From Exiguobacterium sibiricum 7-3 (GTDB lineage Bacteria; Bacillota; Bacilli; Exiguobacteriales; Exiguobacteriaceae): DNA of 64,000 nt. This document shows positions 51,119 through 59,612 of this stretch, in pieces. The notes beneath the pieces were generated by a model. That model searched no databases, had not been told where the DNA came from, and saw nothing but the letters and a program-made list of their open reading frames with translations. How positions within the stretch are numbered: position 1 is the first letter of the stretch; each line of letters begins with the position of its first letter. The stretch lies in assembly GCF_000620865.1 (NCBI RefSeq), contig NZ_KK211190.1, positions 1,749,971-1,813,970 on the forward strand, written 5' to 3'. The position numbers were made by a program, and so were the translations under genes.

Positions 51119-51886
51119 TCATTTCTTCAAGGCCCCTCTCGCATTTAATGCCGCAAATACGACCATCGCAATGCTCAAAACGGCGGCGACGATGACGCCC
51201 TGCGTATAAACACTCCAATCAATCGTCTCACGTAACAGAACAGCCCGCATCCCTTCCATGATATAGGTCGTCGGGTTGAGTGTTGCTGCGATTTTTAACC
51301 ACTCCGCTTCAATCAACTCTTTCGGGACAAATGTCGTCGATAAGAAAATCAGCGGGAAAAACAGCAAGGTTCCGGCTTGTGCCGCCTGGGCATTCCGAGT
51401 TTTCAAGGCGACACCGACAGAATAACCGGCAAAGGCGAGACCAAATCCCAATGCGAGGACAATCGTCAGGAAAAAGCCGCTGATACCCGCCGGAATCGAC
51501 AAACCGAGCAAAAAGCCCATTCCAAAAATCAGTAAGGTCTGCACGAATAATTGCAACATCCCAGCAAGCATCGGACCGAGAACAATCGCCGTCCGTGAAA
51601 CCGGCGTCAACAGCAAGCGTGCGAAATAACCGCTCTCGATATCTTTGACGAGTGCCTGTCCCGCTCCCCCGGCTCCGCCGACGGCCCCGGATACGATTGA
51701 GACCGGCAGGATGAAGTTCAAGTAGTCGACGCCACCAAACTGGGGCAGACTGGAGATACCGGACAGCCCGCTCGTATAGACGAGCAGGAAAAAGACGCTG
51801 ATGATCAAGTTCGGGATGAATGAGAACGGATTCCGTAATGTTACGAGCAGACTACGTTTCGTCAATATCAAGGTTTCCCGCCACAT
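51119..51886 (-). CDS. ABC-2 type transporter permease
   Basis: 255 residues with six membrane helices in the ABC-2/DrrB pattern, including VSGAVGGAGGAGQALVKDIESGYFARLLLTPVSR (the coupling region) and the end helix TQGVIVAAVLSIAMVVFAAL. The start lies 1 base after the ATPase stop, so translation is coupled. With the ATPase it forms an exporter for drugs or lipids; the cargo is unknown. Confidence 0.9.
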   Translation of the reverse strand: MWRETLILTKRSLLVTLRNPFSFIPNLIISVFFLLVYTSGLSGISSLPQFGGVDYLNFILPVSIVSGAVGGAGGAGQALVKDIESGYFARLLLTPVSRTAIVLGPMLAGMLQLFVQTLLIFGMGFLLGLSIPAGISGFFLTIVLALGFGLAFAGYSVGVALKTRNAQAAQAGTLLFFPLIFLSTTFVPKELIEAEWLKIAATLNPTTYIMEGMRAVLLRETIDWSVYTQGVIVAAVLSIAMVVFAALNARGALKK

Positions 51887-51887
51887 A

Positions 51888-52811
51888 TCAGCTCTCCTCC
51901 TTATAGGCCTGACCTGTCAGCTGGATGAAGACATCATCGAGCGACGGCTGTTTGACGACAAGCGAACGCGCCGTCAAATGCTGTTCATCCAAATAGCGGA
52001 CGACCTGCTTCAGCGTCTCTGTCCCGTTTGACGGCAAAATGATCAGGCCCTTCTCGATCTTACCGTCAAATGCCTGCCGGAAAGCTTCGGTCGACTGTTC
52101 TCCTTCAAGTACCACTTCAATCCGTTCTTTCCCGTTCAGTGCTTTCAGTTCTGCCGCCGTCCCCTCGGCAATCAGCTTCCCATCATTGATGATCGCGATC
52201 CGGTCTGCCAGCTGGTCGGCTTCTTCCAGGTATTGTGTCGTCAAAAAAATCGTCGTCCCGTATTCTTCATTTAAGCGCCGGACTTCCGTCCAGATTTGCT
52301 GGCGGCTCGCCGGGTCGAGACCGGTCGTCGGTTCATCCAAAAACAGCACAGTCGGCTGATGGACAAGGGTCAAAGCTAAATCAAGCCGACGTTTCATTCC
52401 GCCAGAGTACGTTCCGGCACGGCGTTTCCCGTCTGCCGATAATCCGACCAGCTCAAGCAGTTCACGGGCCCGCTCAACTGCCTTGTCGTGCGAAAAGCCA
52501 AACAGTTTCCCTTGCAGCACGAGTAACTCTTCACCCGTCAAATCATTGTCGATCCCGGTTTCCTGTAAGGCGACACCGATTTGCAACCGGACATCTTTTT
52601 GATTTCGCTTAATGTCGTACTGGTTAATCGTTGCACTGCCGGAAGAGACGGCAATCAACGTCGTCAGCATTTGGACCGTCGTCGACTTGCCGGCACCGTT
52701 CGGTCCCAGAAAGGCAAAAATCTCTCCTTTGTCGACATGAAAGGAAATCTGATCCACGACTTTTTTCCCGTTATATTCCTTCGTCAACTGATCTACTTCA
52801 ATCATGCTCAT
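51888..52811 (-). CDS. ABC transporter ATP-binding protein (DrrA-type)
   Basis: 307 residues: Walker A GPNGAGKST, Q-loop ALQETG, signature YSGGMKRRLDLAL, Walker B TVLFLDEPTTGLDP and a His-less switch region (LTTQYL). The C-terminal ~80 residues match the DrrA-type regulatory tail ending with DDVFIQLTG. It energises the permease encoded next. The start is either 52811 or the ATG two codons on; GGAAGGACGG precedes both. Confidence 0.93.
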   Translation of the reverse strand: MSMIEVDQLTKEYNGKKVVDQISFHVDKGEIFAFLGPNGAGKSTTVQMLTTLIAVSSGSATINQYDIKRNQKDVRLQIGVALQETGIDNDLTGEELLVLQGKLFGFSHDKAVERARELLELVGLSADGKRRAGTYSGGMKRRLDLALTLVHQPTVLFLDEPTTGLDPASRQQIWTEVRRLNEEYGTTIFLTTQYLEEADQLADRIAIINDGKLIAEGTAAELKALNGKERIEVVLEGEQSTEAFRQAFDGKIEKGLIILPSNGTETLKQVVRYLDEQHLTARSLVVKQPSLDDVFIQLTGQAYKEES

Positions 52812-52881
52812 CCGTCCTTCCTCTTGACAGTAAATCGTTCAGTCACTTCCTTACCTTTACCCGTTTTTTGACCGATTGCAC

Positions 52882-52914
52882 AAAAAGGGGCAAACCCAAA
52901 GTTGGATTTGCCCA
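52882..52914 (-). terminator. Terminator of the PheC-like gene
   Basis: The stem GGGCAAATCC / GGGTTTGCCC is followed on the minus strand by CTTTTTG. Confidence 0.7.
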
Positions 52915-52927
52915 TCAATTTTTTCAG

Positions 52928-53749
52928 TTAGATGACATCATGTACGATAGAAGCCACAGACCATTTTTCTTTTAAGACTCGAATCCGTTCCTGTCCGTCA
53001 TAGGAGTTCATCCACAGATTCATGACGTCGAGGACTTCGGTCTGTCGATCCTGGATCAGGTAACTCTTTTCAGCCGGAATCCACTTCTCACTGATTTTCG
53101 GAGCCCCGAGTCGCTGATCGAGCGATGCATAATAAATCGCTTCGACGGTATCGGTAATCATGACATCAACTTCTCCGGCCGCAACAGCTGCCGGGATCGC
53201 CAAGTTATCGGTGTACATGACGATATGCGCCTGATCAAACGTCTGCCGGACGAACTGTTCATTTGTCCCTCCCGGATTTAAGCCAATCGTCACATCCGGA
53301 CGATTGATTGCCTCGATCGACGTTAACAGATTGAGGTCCGTCGACCGGACAAGCGGCGTCTTTTGAAACGACAAATAACTTTTTGTAAAGTCGCCGACGA
53401 TTTCCCGTTCAATGTTTTTCGTGACGCCACCGACGACCATATGGAATTTCCCGGCACGTAAGTCACGTGTCAGCGTCCCCCATGTCGTCGGGACGAACTC
53501 GACTTCAAGCCCCGCTTCTTCCGCAAACGATCGGATGACATCGATGTCGAACCCTTCATATTGATTGGTCTGACGGTTCAGGTACGTAAACGGCTTATAA
53601 TCGCCGGTTGTTCCGACGACAATCTTCTTCGTCGTGAAGACATTTTGTTTGCCGACGCTGAATGAACCGGCGACGTCCTTTAATCGTGTCGCTATCATGA
53701 GACCGGAAAGCAACAGACTTCCTCCAAGCGCTAACCCTCGTTTATTCAC
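52928..53749 (-). CDS. PheC-like cyclohexadienyl dehydratase / solute-binding family 3 protein
   Basis: 273 residues of the type 2 periplasmic-binding fold: VGTTGDYKPFTY, YEGFDIDVIRSFAEE, FVPTTWGTLTRDL, VVGGVTKNIEREI, LNPGGTNEQFVRQ, VDVMITDTVEAIYY. This combination, above all NPGGTNE and GDYKPFTY, is typical of PheC dehydratases that turn prephenate/arogenate into phenylpyruvate/phenylalanine. There is a signal-like N-terminus but no lipobox Cys, and no transporter permease or ATPase is adjacent as its partner, which argues against a normal ABC receptor. The start is GTG at 53749 with GAGGAAG upstream. Confidence 0.78.
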   Translation of the reverse strand: MNKRGLALGGSLLLSGLMIATRLKDVAGSFSVGKQNVFTTKKIVVGTTGDYKPFTYLNRQTNQYEGFDIDVIRSFAEEAGLEVEFVPTTWGTLTRDLRAGKFHMVVGGVTKNIEREIVGDFTKSYLSFQKTPLVRSTDLNLLTSIEAINRPDVTIGLNPGGTNEQFVRQTFDQAHIVMYTDNLAIPAAVAAGEVDVMITDTVEAIYYASLDQRLGAPKISEKWIPAEKSYLIQDRQTEVLDVMNLWMNSYDGQERIRVLKEKWSVASIVHDVI

Positions 53750-53913
53750 TCTGCTCGCTTCCTCTCTCTGTCTGACGCTGTGTTTTGTATAATACTCAAA
53801 ACAGTATCATATTGTTCTAACTGTTCCAACAATTTTTTGATTATTTCGTCAAAATGAGGCGATGTTCTTTCATCAAGTCCTCTTGATTGCAGGATACACC
53901 TACTTTCTTCCAT
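53746..53913 (-). CDS. Possible small helical protein (55 aa)
   Basis: An open frame starting at an ATG at 53913 ends with TGA overlapping the GTG of the PheC-like gene (GTGA), a typical coupling arrangement. The product would be an acidic helix (SPHFDEIIKKLLEQLEQYDTVLSII). No clear ribosome site precedes it and it lies in a divergent promoter region, so it may be chance. Confidence 0.3.
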   Translation of the reverse strand: MEESRCILQSRGLDERTSPHFDEIIKKLLEQLEQYDTVLSIIQNTASDRERKRAE

Positions 53914-53952
53914 ACTGATAAAGAACGATTCAATGAATGGGAGGAATGGAAG

Positions 53953-54594
53953 ATGAGTAACGTATTCATTATTGGCGCAAACGGTAAAGTCGGTCGACAG
54001 GTGGCGAAGCAATTAAGCGGATCGAGTCACGATGTCCGTGTCGGCCTGCGCTCAAAAGAGCAATTCGCAGATTTTGAAGCACTTGGGGCAACACCGGTTT
54101 TTCTCGATCTTGAGCAGGAAGTCGCGTCGATTCAAGATGCCATCCAAGGCAGTGACATCGTCATCTTCACAGCAGGCTCCGGCGGTCACACCGGTGCCGA
54201 TAAAACCATTTTGATTGATCTCGACGGAGCGGCAAAATCGATTGCGGCAGCAGAAGGCATCCAAGCGAGCCAGTTCATCATGGTCAGCGCCTTAAATGCT
54301 GATTCGCCGGAAACATGGTCCGACAGCATGAAACCGTACTATGTCGCGAAGCATTATGCGGATCGTCTGTTGCGTGAAAGTTCGCTTGCCTATACAATCC
54401 TGCGTCCGGGTGGTCTGACGGACGAGGCAGGAACGGGAGCGGTAACGACGGATCCGACATCGACGGACGAAACAACGATTGCCCGGGAAGATGTCGCCCG
54501 TGTCGTCGTCGCGTCGATCGGCCAACAGTCGGCCTACCATCAAACGATTCCCTTATTAACGGGTGACACAGTGATTACTGAACTGTTTGCTTAA
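53953..54594 (+). CDS. NAD(P)-binding atypical SDR (YhfK-like)
   Basis: 213 residues with an N-terminal Rossmann motif FIIGANGKVGRQV, then IVIFTAGSGG, FIMVSALNAD and YYVAKHYADRLLRES with the active-site Tyr/Lys-like pair, and LRPGGLTDE. It matches the atypical SDR group that includes B. subtilis YhfK, probably a redox or sensor protein. GGAGG lies 8 bases before the ATG at 53953. Confidence 0.87.
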   Translation: MSNVFIIGANGKVGRQVAKQLSGSSHDVRVGLRSKEQFADFEALGATPVFLDLEQEVASIQDAIQGSDIVIFTAGSGGHTGADKTILIDLDGAAKSIAAAEGIQASQFIMVSALNADSPETWSDSMKPYYVAKHYADRLLRESSLAYTILRPGGLTDEAGTGAVTTDPTSTDETTIAREDVARVVVASIGQQSAYHQTIPLLTGDTVITELFA

Positions 54595-54596
54595 CT

Positions 54597-54637
54597 AAAA
54601 AACGAGCTTGATCCGACCGGATCAAGCTCGTTTTTTT
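54597..54637. terminator. Bidirectional terminator
   Basis: The perfect 13-bp stem ACGAGCTTGATCCG / CGGATCAAGCTCGT lies between convergent genes, with A and T runs. Confidence 0.88.
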
Positions 54638-54640
54638 GAT

Positions 54641-55669
54641 TCAGGAAGCCTGTTTGACTTCGACGATATGCGCCTGTTCCCGGCGGAGCGCTGTCAACAT
54701 CAGTGTGACGATAAGTGTCACGAGCAAAATGATCGCCAATCGCAGGAGGTAGGTTGAGATGTCCCCGTCAAAATACAGTAACCGGGTTAACCCACCGACC
54801 GCATTCGGAACCGGCAGATAATGACCAATCGTCTGATAAAACGGAGCGAGCATCGAAGACGGAACGATATTGCCCGCCGTCATTAACTGAAACGGAATCA
54901 ATGCGACATTTACAAGCGGTGCAATCGGGCCAAAAATCGTGAAGTTCATCTGCGTGACGCTGATACACGTTGCCGTCAGCAACAATTGGAACGCCCAAAC
55001 TTTCAAGAAAGATGTCTCGATATCGGCAAACGCAAACGCAAGCGATACCATGACGAGTGGAACGATCAGCAGGACGATACCGTGCAACAGTTGTTTGCTC
55101 CAAAAGAGTGACCATTTTGAAAACCGTTTTTGGAGAATTTGTGTCACGAGATTAAACTGGATTCCCATCGTCATGACGGCAATATAAATCACGAAGCCAA
55201 GTAACAACGGTAGCATCGACATCGAGAAATCAGACACCTGGTGCTCGATGATGATATCCGAACGTACAGCCGGCTGTCCGTTTACGCCTTGCGTGATTTC
55301 AGCCGTCGCCTGTTTCAGAATACCGTTCGCAAACTCGGCATTCGCTTGGTTGACGTGAAACGTCATTTGTTTTGCATCGGTCAAGTCCACAGCAAGCACC
55401 ATCTCGACTTTTCCGGCATCCAGTTGTTTCAGACCTTCCGTTTCGGACGAAACGGCTTTGACAGTAAACGGACTATCATCTTTGAGATTGTTATACAGTC
55501 CTTCCGTCGTCGTGTCTTTAACGACAGCGACCCGTAACTGATCCAGCCGGTCGGTCGCCCCATGGTAACCGGTCATCCAGACGACAAGGAATAAGACCGG
55601 AACAATCAAGGCAAACATTAGCCCGACTTTCGTTTGTGTGATGGACCATACTGATTTAAAACTCTTCAT
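54641..55669 (-). CDS. ABC-2-like membrane transporter (YhgE/Pip-like)
   Basis: 342 residues: one N-terminal helix, an extracytoplasmic domain of ~130 residues (~45-160) and five to six C-terminal helices, as in ABC-2-type permeases with a Pip/YhgE-like loop. No ATPase is adjacent. Homologues often act in drug or lipid export. Expression is probably controlled by the MarR gene directly upstream; both share a 20-bp site. Confidence 0.75.
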   Translation of the reverse strand: MKSFKSVWSITQTKVGLMFALIVPVLFLVVWMTGYHGATDRLDQLRVAVVKDTTTEGLYNNLKDDSPFTVKAVSSETEGLKQLDAGKVEMVLAVDLTDAKQMTFHVNQANAEFANGILKQATAEITQGVNGQPAVRSDIIIEHQVSDFSMSMLPLLLGFVIYIAVMTMGIQFNLVTQILQKRFSKWSLFWSKQLLHGIVLLIVPLVMVSLAFAFADIETSFLKVWAFQLLLTATCISVTQMNFTIFGPIAPLVNVALIPFQLMTAGNIVPSSMLAPFYQTIGHYLPVPNAVGGLTRLLYFDGDISTYLLRLAIILLVTLIVTLMLTALRREQAHIVEVKQAS

Positions 55670-55700
55670 TTACTTACGCTCCCTTTTATATGCATTACTT

Positions 55701-55720
55701 ATAATAGCATGTGCAACTAT
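55701..55720 (-). promoter_or_regulatory. Candidate MarR operator (site 1)
   Basis: On the minus strand ATAGTTGCAC-N4-TATTAT, identical outside the 4-base spacer to the site upstream of the marR gene. It lies 31 bases before the permease start. Confidence 0.5.
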
Positions 55721-55741
55721 CAGTTCAAAAAGAGAAACCAC

Positions 55742-56164
55742 TTACGTCACATTTTTGTAAATGGTCTCGAGTGTCTTGATGAATTGTTTGATCTCTTTTT
55801 TCGTCAAACCGGAAAACGCCTGCTGCTGGAGTTCATCGAGCGTCGGTTCGAGCAGCTGAATCGTTTGGATGCCTTCTTTCGTCGTCAACAAAATGAAGGC
55901 TCTCCGGTCTCTAGGATCCGCCGAACGAATGACAAGCCCTTTCTTGACCAGCTTATCAAGAATCTTACCAACCGTCGTCTGATCCCGCTCGGTCGTCAAT
56001 GCCAACTGTTTTTGTGAAATTCCTTCTTGTTTATGCAGCTCACTCAACACTGAAAATTGTTCCGGCGTCAGACCATGTTGTTCCATCCGTTTCGTGGCCG
56101 CCCGTTTAAAAGACAGATAGCTGCGTGACAATTGCATACCCAGTGACCAATCCGCTTCTTTCAT
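55742..56164 (-). CDS. MarR-family transcriptional regulator
   Basis: 140 residues with the MarR winged helix: PEQFSVLSELHKQEGISQKQLAL, RDQTTVGKILDKLVKKGLV and the wing DRRAFILLTTKEG. It probably represses itself and the downstream permease in response to a small molecule. GGGGAG lies 5 bases before the ATG at 56164; the longer frame to 56197 has no site. Confidence 0.92.
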   Translation of the reverse strand: MKEADWSLGMQLSRSYLSFKRAATKRMEQHGLTPEQFSVLSELHKQEGISQKQLALTTERDQTTVGKILDKLVKKGLVIRSADPRDRRAFILLTTKEGIQTIQLLEPTLDELQQQAFSGLTKKEIKQFIKTLETIYKNVT

Positions 56165-56187
56165 GAAGACTCCCCACTTTCGGCATA

Positions 56188-56207
56188 ATAGTTGCACTAC
56201 TTATTAT
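56188..56207 (+). promoter_or_regulatory. Candidate MarR operator (site 2)
   Basis: ATAGTTGCAC-N4-TATTAT lies 24 bases upstream of the marR start. 16 of 20 bases match site 1 at 55701-55720. Confidence 0.5.
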
Positions 56208-56262
56208 TCGAACTTATTTACTATATGCCGGAACCGGTGGATTGTCAAATTGTTCTTTTCTT

Positions 56263-56311
56263 CTAAAAAAACAGTTGTTGATACGAAGTATTACTTCTCA
56301 ACAACTGTTTC
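56263..56311 (-). terminator. Terminator of the 56321 gene
   Basis: The perfect 13-bp stem AAACAGTTGTTGA / TCAACAACTGTTT is followed on the minus strand by seven Ts. Confidence 0.85.
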
Positions 56312-56320
56312 TTCTTTTAT

Positions 56321-56950
56321 TCACTTCATCGGAATCAGTTTTACGGCTTCTTCAGTAATCAGCGTATCACCATCTTCAGCGTAAAATGTGTAATCTCCGC
56401 TACCATCAGCTCCGAGAATTGTGTTTACTTTTAAATCCCCGCTCGCACTATGTACTACGAAGTTAGATCCTGAACCGATATTTGTAGCTTTGTATCGTGA
56501 AACGGGTAGATCAATACCCACTGTATATTGTCCAGCATTTAATATTTTAGGATCATCCATTTTTTCTCGTACTTGCATACTTAATTGTTTTAATAAATTT
56601 TCCTTAGTTTTAATTTGATTCTTAATCTTAGTATAATTGCCATCAACTTTTTCGAAGTCATCTTCTTTTGCTTGCAGTTTAGCTTCAGCATTAACGATAT
56701 CAGATTTTAACGCATCGCGCTGATCAATCATATCTAATACTGATTGATAATCTTCCATTGCACTTGCTTTTCCTTCCTCTGCATCCTCTCTGACTGATTT
56801 TAGTTTTTTAATTTCGTTTTCAAGTCCAGTTATATCGACTTCTTTTCCGTGCAGTTTCGCTTTTGCTTCATACGTACCAACTCCACCGCCAATGAAAAGA
56901 GCAGCTAAAATAGCAATTACAATAAATATGTTTCTTTTTATGTTCTTCAT
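56321..56950 (-). CDS. Membrane-anchored coiled-coil protein with C-terminal beta domain
   Basis: One membrane helix (residues ~8-26) is followed by a coiled coil (~40-130, rich in Lys/Glu with LENEIKKLKSVREDAEEGKA) and a ~70-residue beta domain with LNAGQYTVGIDLPVSRYKA and SNFVVHSASGDLKV. This pattern occurs at the C-terminus of many Bacillota surface proteins of unknown role. AT-rich. AGGAG lies 7 bases before the ATG. Confidence 0.72.
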   Translation of the reverse strand: MKNIKRNIFIVIAILAALFIGGGVGTYEAKAKLHGKEVDITGLENEIKKLKSVREDAEEGKASAMEDYQSVLDMIDQRDALKSDIVNAEAKLQAKEDDFEKVDGNYTKIKNQIKTKENLLKQLSMQVREKMDDPKILNAGQYTVGIDLPVSRYKATNIGSGSNFVVHSASGDLKVNTILGADGSGDYTFYAEDGDTLITEEAVKLIPMK

Positions 56951-57036
56951 TTTTCTCTCCTAATTATCATTCTGATCGGAATTTCTTTGTAGTAAATTTT
57001 TAACATTCCAAAATGATTAGATTTTGCATATTTTTA

Positions 57037-57792
57037 TTAAGTAAACGATTTAATCGACTCGATATGTGCATCCTTCACTTCTTGCTCGACTTGAGATTGT
57101 TGCTTGAGTTGTTTGTAAACAGCATCGACCTGTGCTGGTGTCAAACGATCGACAGTCGCCAGTTTCTTGATTGTCCGCCGTAAATCATTACGCTTAATGA
57201 CATGGACGTGACTGGAGTCCACAGTAATTTTTTTGAGTTCACAACGTTCACTGAAGACGATGACCGACTGGAATACTTCTTCTCCGACCGTCCCCTCCAA
57301 AAATCGTTCCATGCTCTTCAGGTGTTGTTCATTTTGTTTAATCGGATTATAAAATTTTTGTTTGTAGCGATTTTTAAACATCTGCGTCCACTGTCGATCC
57401 GCTTCTTTTCCAAAAATCCATCCGCTGTAATTTTTCGACTCGAGCACGTAGATGCCACTCTCATGAATGAACGTCACGTCGATTTCTGTCAGACCTTTTC
57501 CACGTGCTTTTGGCAGATAGGTATTGATGACGAATTTCCCGTATCCTCCGACTTTTTCAAGTTGTCGGGTTGTTAAATACTCTCCCCAAATCCCTTTATC
57601 ACGAACGGCTTTTAAAAACCGTTCCTGCGTGACGTGCTTATATGTACTTTTCTCAAACGAACGTCGACGGAAATAAAACAAACTTCCGAGCGTGACCACA
57701 AACCCGACTAACAGAACGCTCCCCGTAAGAAGTAACGTCGGAATCAGCGTTTCTAACAAATCTTCCACACTTTTCATTCCTTTCTTTTTCAA
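57037..57792 (-). CDS. NERD-domain protein
   Basis: One N-terminal membrane helix (residues ~15-40) precedes a NERD (nuclease-related) domain at ~60-180: GIWGEYLTTRQLEK, then GLTEIDVTFIHESGIYVLESKNYSGWIFG, the PD-(D/E)XK-like core with Asp and Glu-x-Lys. A C-terminal helical ~70-residue segment follows. The start is uncertain: a TTG at 57792, an ATG at 57777 or a GTG at 57768 (9 bases after AAAGGA). It may act on DNA at the membrane; the family's role is not settled. Confidence 0.85.
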   Translation of the reverse strand: MKKKGMKSVEDLLETLIPTLLLTGSVLLVGFVVTLGSLFYFRRRSFEKSTYKHVTQERFLKAVRDKGIWGEYLTTRQLEKVGGYGKFVINTYLPKARGKGLTEIDVTFIHESGIYVLESKNYSGWIFGKEADRQWTQMFKNRYKQKFYNPIKQNEQHLKSMERFLEGTVGEEVFQSVIVFSERCELKKITVDSSHVHVIKRNDLRRTIKKLATVDRLTPAQVDAVYKQLKQQSQVEQEVKDAHIESIKSFT

Positions 57793-57895
57793 ACCCTTAA
57801 TTTTCCACTATTTCAGAATAAACGGTATTCTTTTCAATTTCCACTAATTGTTACATCATTTTTGTTGTGGTACGGTGAGAAAAAGGAGGGATTTT

Positions 57896-58213
57896 ATGCT
57901 GGACTCATTTTTTTCGATTTGGTTGCCTTTGATCCTCTTGATCATGTTCTGGCAATCCGTCTCGCAACAACTTGCAAAACAAAGGATCATGCAACAACAG
58001 CTTTTGCGCGAACTGACCCGGATTCAGGAACACCTCGGCATGACGGATGCGGCAAACAGTCATACCTTACTCAATGAAAAAATTCAGCATCTTCTCACTG
58101 ATCATCAAACGGTCGAAGCCATCAAACTTGTCCGGGAAACACTGGGGTATCCTTTGCTTGAAGCGAAACAATATGTCGATGCACTCAAAGACACTTCGTC
58201 CGACAGTCGTTAA
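57896..58213 (+). CDS. Small membrane-anchored protein with L7/L12-like C-terminus
   Basis: One N-terminal membrane helix (FFSIWLPLILLIMFW), a short coiled-coil (QQLAKQRIMQQQLLRELTRIQ) and a C-terminal segment EAIKLVRETLGYPLLEAKQYVDAL that resembles the ribosomal L7/L12 C-terminal fold. Function unknown. AAAGGAGGG lies 7 bases before the ATG at 57896. Confidence 0.7.
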   Translation: MLDSFFSIWLPLILLIMFWQSVSQQLAKQRIMQQQLLRELTRIQEHLGMTDAANSHTLLNEKIQHLLTDHQTVEAIKLVRETLGYPLLEAKQYVDALKDTSSDSR

Positions 58214-58222
58214 ACGACCAAT

Positions 58223-58256
58223 AGGCAAGTCCTCCGTTTTTTCGGAAGACTTGCCT
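58223..58256. terminator. Hairpin after the 57896 gene
   Basis: A 14-bp stem AGGCAAGTCcTCCG / CGGAaGACTTGCCT with a T-rich loop but no strong T-run after it, so it is weaker as a terminator. Confidence 0.5.
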
Positions 58257-58323
58257 GTTGGTGTGTTCAGCGGACATATTTTAATTAAGTTACCTGAACG
58301 TATTATAAAATACATGATACTCA

Positions 58324-58373
58324 TAAAAAATAACCGGATCATTCATCTCTGTCAGAAAGGAATGATCCGGTTT
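58324..58373 (-). terminator. Terminator of the DCC-family gene
   Basis: The perfect 12-bp stem AACCGGATCATT / AATGATCCGGTT is followed on the minus strand by ATTTTTTA. Confidence 0.8.
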
Positions 58374-58396
58374 ACGTTTAACCTGCCTGTTTTACT

Positions 58397-58786
58397 TTAA
58401 TCATGAAACCGGGCCCGCGTCTTTGGATCCGGCAGCAGACACTGCTGTTTTTGTCCGAACCATTCATGCCGGTGCTCGGCTACGAAATCATAGACGACAT
58501 CCCGTAACGATCGCGGCAACCATCGAAAAGCCGACAGAAGCGGCCAGGCACTGTTTAAATGCTTCGTAATCTGAAGCGCCGCATCTGATTTGACGTACGG
58601 CACGCCCTGTTCGATGACGACGACACTATCTAAATCCATCGACAGCCGGTGTTTTTCAATCATCTGTTGACCCAGTATGCCTTGCAACGAAGCAAAGTCA
58701 TAATAACCTTGATCGCGTTTTAAGATGAACTGGACACTGGCATCACACAAATTGCAGTCCCCATCAAATAAGATCAGTGGTTTCAT
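58397..58786 (-). CDS. DCC-family (DUF393, YuxK-like) protein
   Basis: 129 residues beginning LILFDGDCNLCDASVQF with the DxxCxxC motif of the DCC thiol-disulfide oxidoreductase family, then a helical RWLPRSLRDVVYDFVAEHRHEWFG typical of its C-terminus. A cytoplasmic redox role is presumed by family. It lies 30 bases downstream of the BI-1/YccA gene. Confidence 0.87.
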   Translation of the reverse strand: MKPLILFDGDCNLCDASVQFILKRDQGYYDFASLQGILGQQMIEKHRLSMDLDSVVVIEQGVPYVKSDAALQITKHLNSAWPLLSAFRWLPRSLRDVVYDFVAEHRHEWFGQKQQCLLPDPKTRARFHD

Positions 58787-58816
58787 GTCTATTTTCTCCT
58801 CACAGATGAATCCAGA

Positions 58817-59554
58817 TCAATCACGTGCTGCCAAACGGTACAGTAAATCGAGCATCTCGATGTAGAGCCAGATGATCGTGACGATTAAACCGAACGCGGC
58901 CACCCACTCCATCGATTTCGGTGCACGGGCCTGGACTTGTTGCGAGATGAAATCAAAGTCCATCACCAGTGACAGTGAGGCGACGATCACGATGACGAAC
59001 TGAATGCCGATCGCAAGCGGTGAACTGCCTGTCATGAACGGCAGATCAACACCGAATAACGCGAGTAACAAGTTGACAGCGTACAAGACAAGGATCGACA
59101 GAATCGCTGCCGTGACTGCTGAGCGGAAACGTTGTGTTACTTTGATCATGCCCGTCGAATAGACGAACCACATCGCAAACGAAACAACGAATGTCGCGAG
59201 GACTGCCTTCCCGACGAGCCCCGGGTACATGCTTTCAAACATCAGTGAAATCGCACCGACGGCGACCCCTTCGACAATCGCGTAAACCGGTGAAAGTACC
59301 GGAGCGGTCCGCGGTTTAAATGTAATAATCAGCGCAAGAATCAACCCGAGGACGACTCCTCCGATCAAGGCTGGTACTAAAAATTGCGGATTAGCGGCTA
59401 AAAAGAACCAGGTTCCTCCCGCTGCTGCCGTGACGAGTGCAAGTAAGAGGAAAATCTTACTCATCGTCCCTGCCTTCGTCATCGGCCGTTCGCCGGCACG
59501 CGCCGTCTCAAAACCACGGCGTAAGGCTGGATTCACTTTAAAACGTGTTGCCAT
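58817..59554 (-). CDS. Bax inhibitor-1/YccA family membrane protein
   Basis: 245 residues with seven membrane helices. The N-terminal NPALRRGF segment and the motifs PVLSPVYAIVEGVAVGAISLMFE and DFDFISQQVQARAPKSMEWVAAFGLIV fit the BI-1/YccA-like group (B. subtilis YetJ relatives). Homologues leak calcium or bind FtsH, and the role here is unknown. AAGGAG precedes the ATG. Confidence 0.88.
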   Translation of the reverse strand: MATRFKVNPALRRGFETARAGERPMTKAGTMSKIFLLLALVTAAAGGTWFFLAANPQFLVPALIGGVVLGLILALIITFKPRTAPVLSPVYAIVEGVAVGAISLMFESMYPGLVGKAVLATFVVSFAMWFVYSTGMIKVTQRFRSAVTAAILSILVLYAVNLLLALFGVDLPFMTGSSPLAIGIQFVIVIVASLSLVMDFDFISQQVQARAPKSMEWVAAFGLIVTIIWLYIEMLDLLYRLAARD

Positions 59555-59612
59555 CTTGCGTTCACTCCTTCTGTTTTTGTATTTCTTAATACGGTTGTTT
59601 CCCGGAAAAGTT

